Positions 63,974 through 64,000 of a stretch of 64,000 nucleotides of DNA are shown here, in pieces (position 1 is the first letter of the stretch; each line of letters opens with the position of its first letter). The notes below the pieces were generated by a model. It was not told the origin of the DNA. It did no database searches and saw only the letters and a program-made list of their open reading frames with translations. A program made the position numbers and the translations under genes. This stretch comes from Campylobacteraceae bacterium (GTDB lineage Bacteria; Campylobacterota; Campylobacteria; Campylobacterales; Arcobacteraceae): the NCBI GenBank assembly GCA_013373175.1, contig JABXII010000024.1, forward strand, positions 29,109-93,108, written 5' to 3'.

Positions 63974-64000
63974 TATTTTCCTTCTTTTTTTGTTTTTAAA

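Overview
The window looks like chromosomal DNA of an Arcobacteraceae-type member of Campylobacterota (former Epsilonproteobacteria). It is AT-rich throughout. It carries the ispDF - HP1021-type orphan regulator - pgpA order known from this phylum, a ThrRS without a full TGS domain, a NifJ pyruvate oxidoreductase, and Campylobacterota-style short intergenic regions with frequent 1-7 nt gene overlaps and TTG/GTG starts. I do not assign a species. There are no rRNA or tRNA genes, no CRISPR array, no IS element and no recognisable phage gene, and no gene-free stretch exceeds about 300 bases. Most of the window is core genome.

Layout. 1-4.1 kb: a cut-off lipoprotein gene, an NFACT (RqcH-like) protein, a small exported protein of cytochrome-c-like type without a heme motif, a tandem rhodanese and an orphan protein. 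4.2-7.4 kb: translation cluster thrS-infC-rpmI-rplT with hairpins between rpmI and rplT. 7.4-13.0 kb (minus strand): a Tat-exported type II-like sulfide:quinone oxidoreductase with a small membrane protein, leuC-mobA, glmM-lspA. 13.1-14.5 kb: rpsT and prfA. 14.6-23.6 kb: a large phosphate island, pstS, an EAL-CBS-GGDEF c-di-GMP protein, pstCAB, a phoU-like gene, a PsiE-like gene and a PhoB/PhoR-type two-component pair. The same motif, GTAACCA-N3-TGTAA, sits at the -35 position of both pstS and pstC. 23.6-32.5 kb: rplM-rpsI, a peptide-type binding protein, a HAD phosphatase, nifJ, luxS with a candidate small RNA in front of it, and an MnmC-like methyltransferase. 32.5-37.6 kb (minus): a membrane protein, a universal stress protein and metH. 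37.7-42.4 kb (minus): an iron-uptake unit with a DUF4198-like exported protein, FecI-type sigma factor, FecR-type anti-sigma factor and TonB-dependent receptor with an STN signalling domain, with Fur-box-like palindromes at both ends. 42.4-49.0 kb: a TehB-like methyltransferase, ilvE, a prohibitin-type SPFH protein, hisIE, a newly noted 35-codon membrane peptide gene, an Mrp-type Fe-S carrier and thiC. 49.1-53.5 kb: an orphan protein coupled to an HDOD protein, then ispDF, the HP1021-like regulator and pgpA. 53.6 kb: a nested palindromic element. 53.7-58.6 kb (minus): a tight operon of class V aminotransferase, hisZ-like gene, purA, DUF507 gene and carA. 58.8-62.9 kb: a Lys/Ala-rich histone-like peptide, a LysE-type exporter, and a MarR-regulated cluster of YceI, an FMN reductase, a DODA-type dioxygenase and a pirin. 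The window ends with purM.

How the parts work together. The phosphate island joins high-affinity Pi uptake, its own two-component control and a c-di-GMP enzyme, so phosphate limitation may be tied to lifestyle switching. The FecI/FecR/TonB unit is a cell-surface signalling system for a ferric chelate. The MarR cluster has three copies of one palindromic operator (TACTA-N2-TAGTA), two at the marR promoter and one before yceI. This defines a small regulon that probably answers quinone- or electrophile-type compounds. The least explained elements are the two hairpin RNAs (before luxS and before the EAL gene), the 35-codon membrane peptide gene, and the heme-less cytochrome-like protein.
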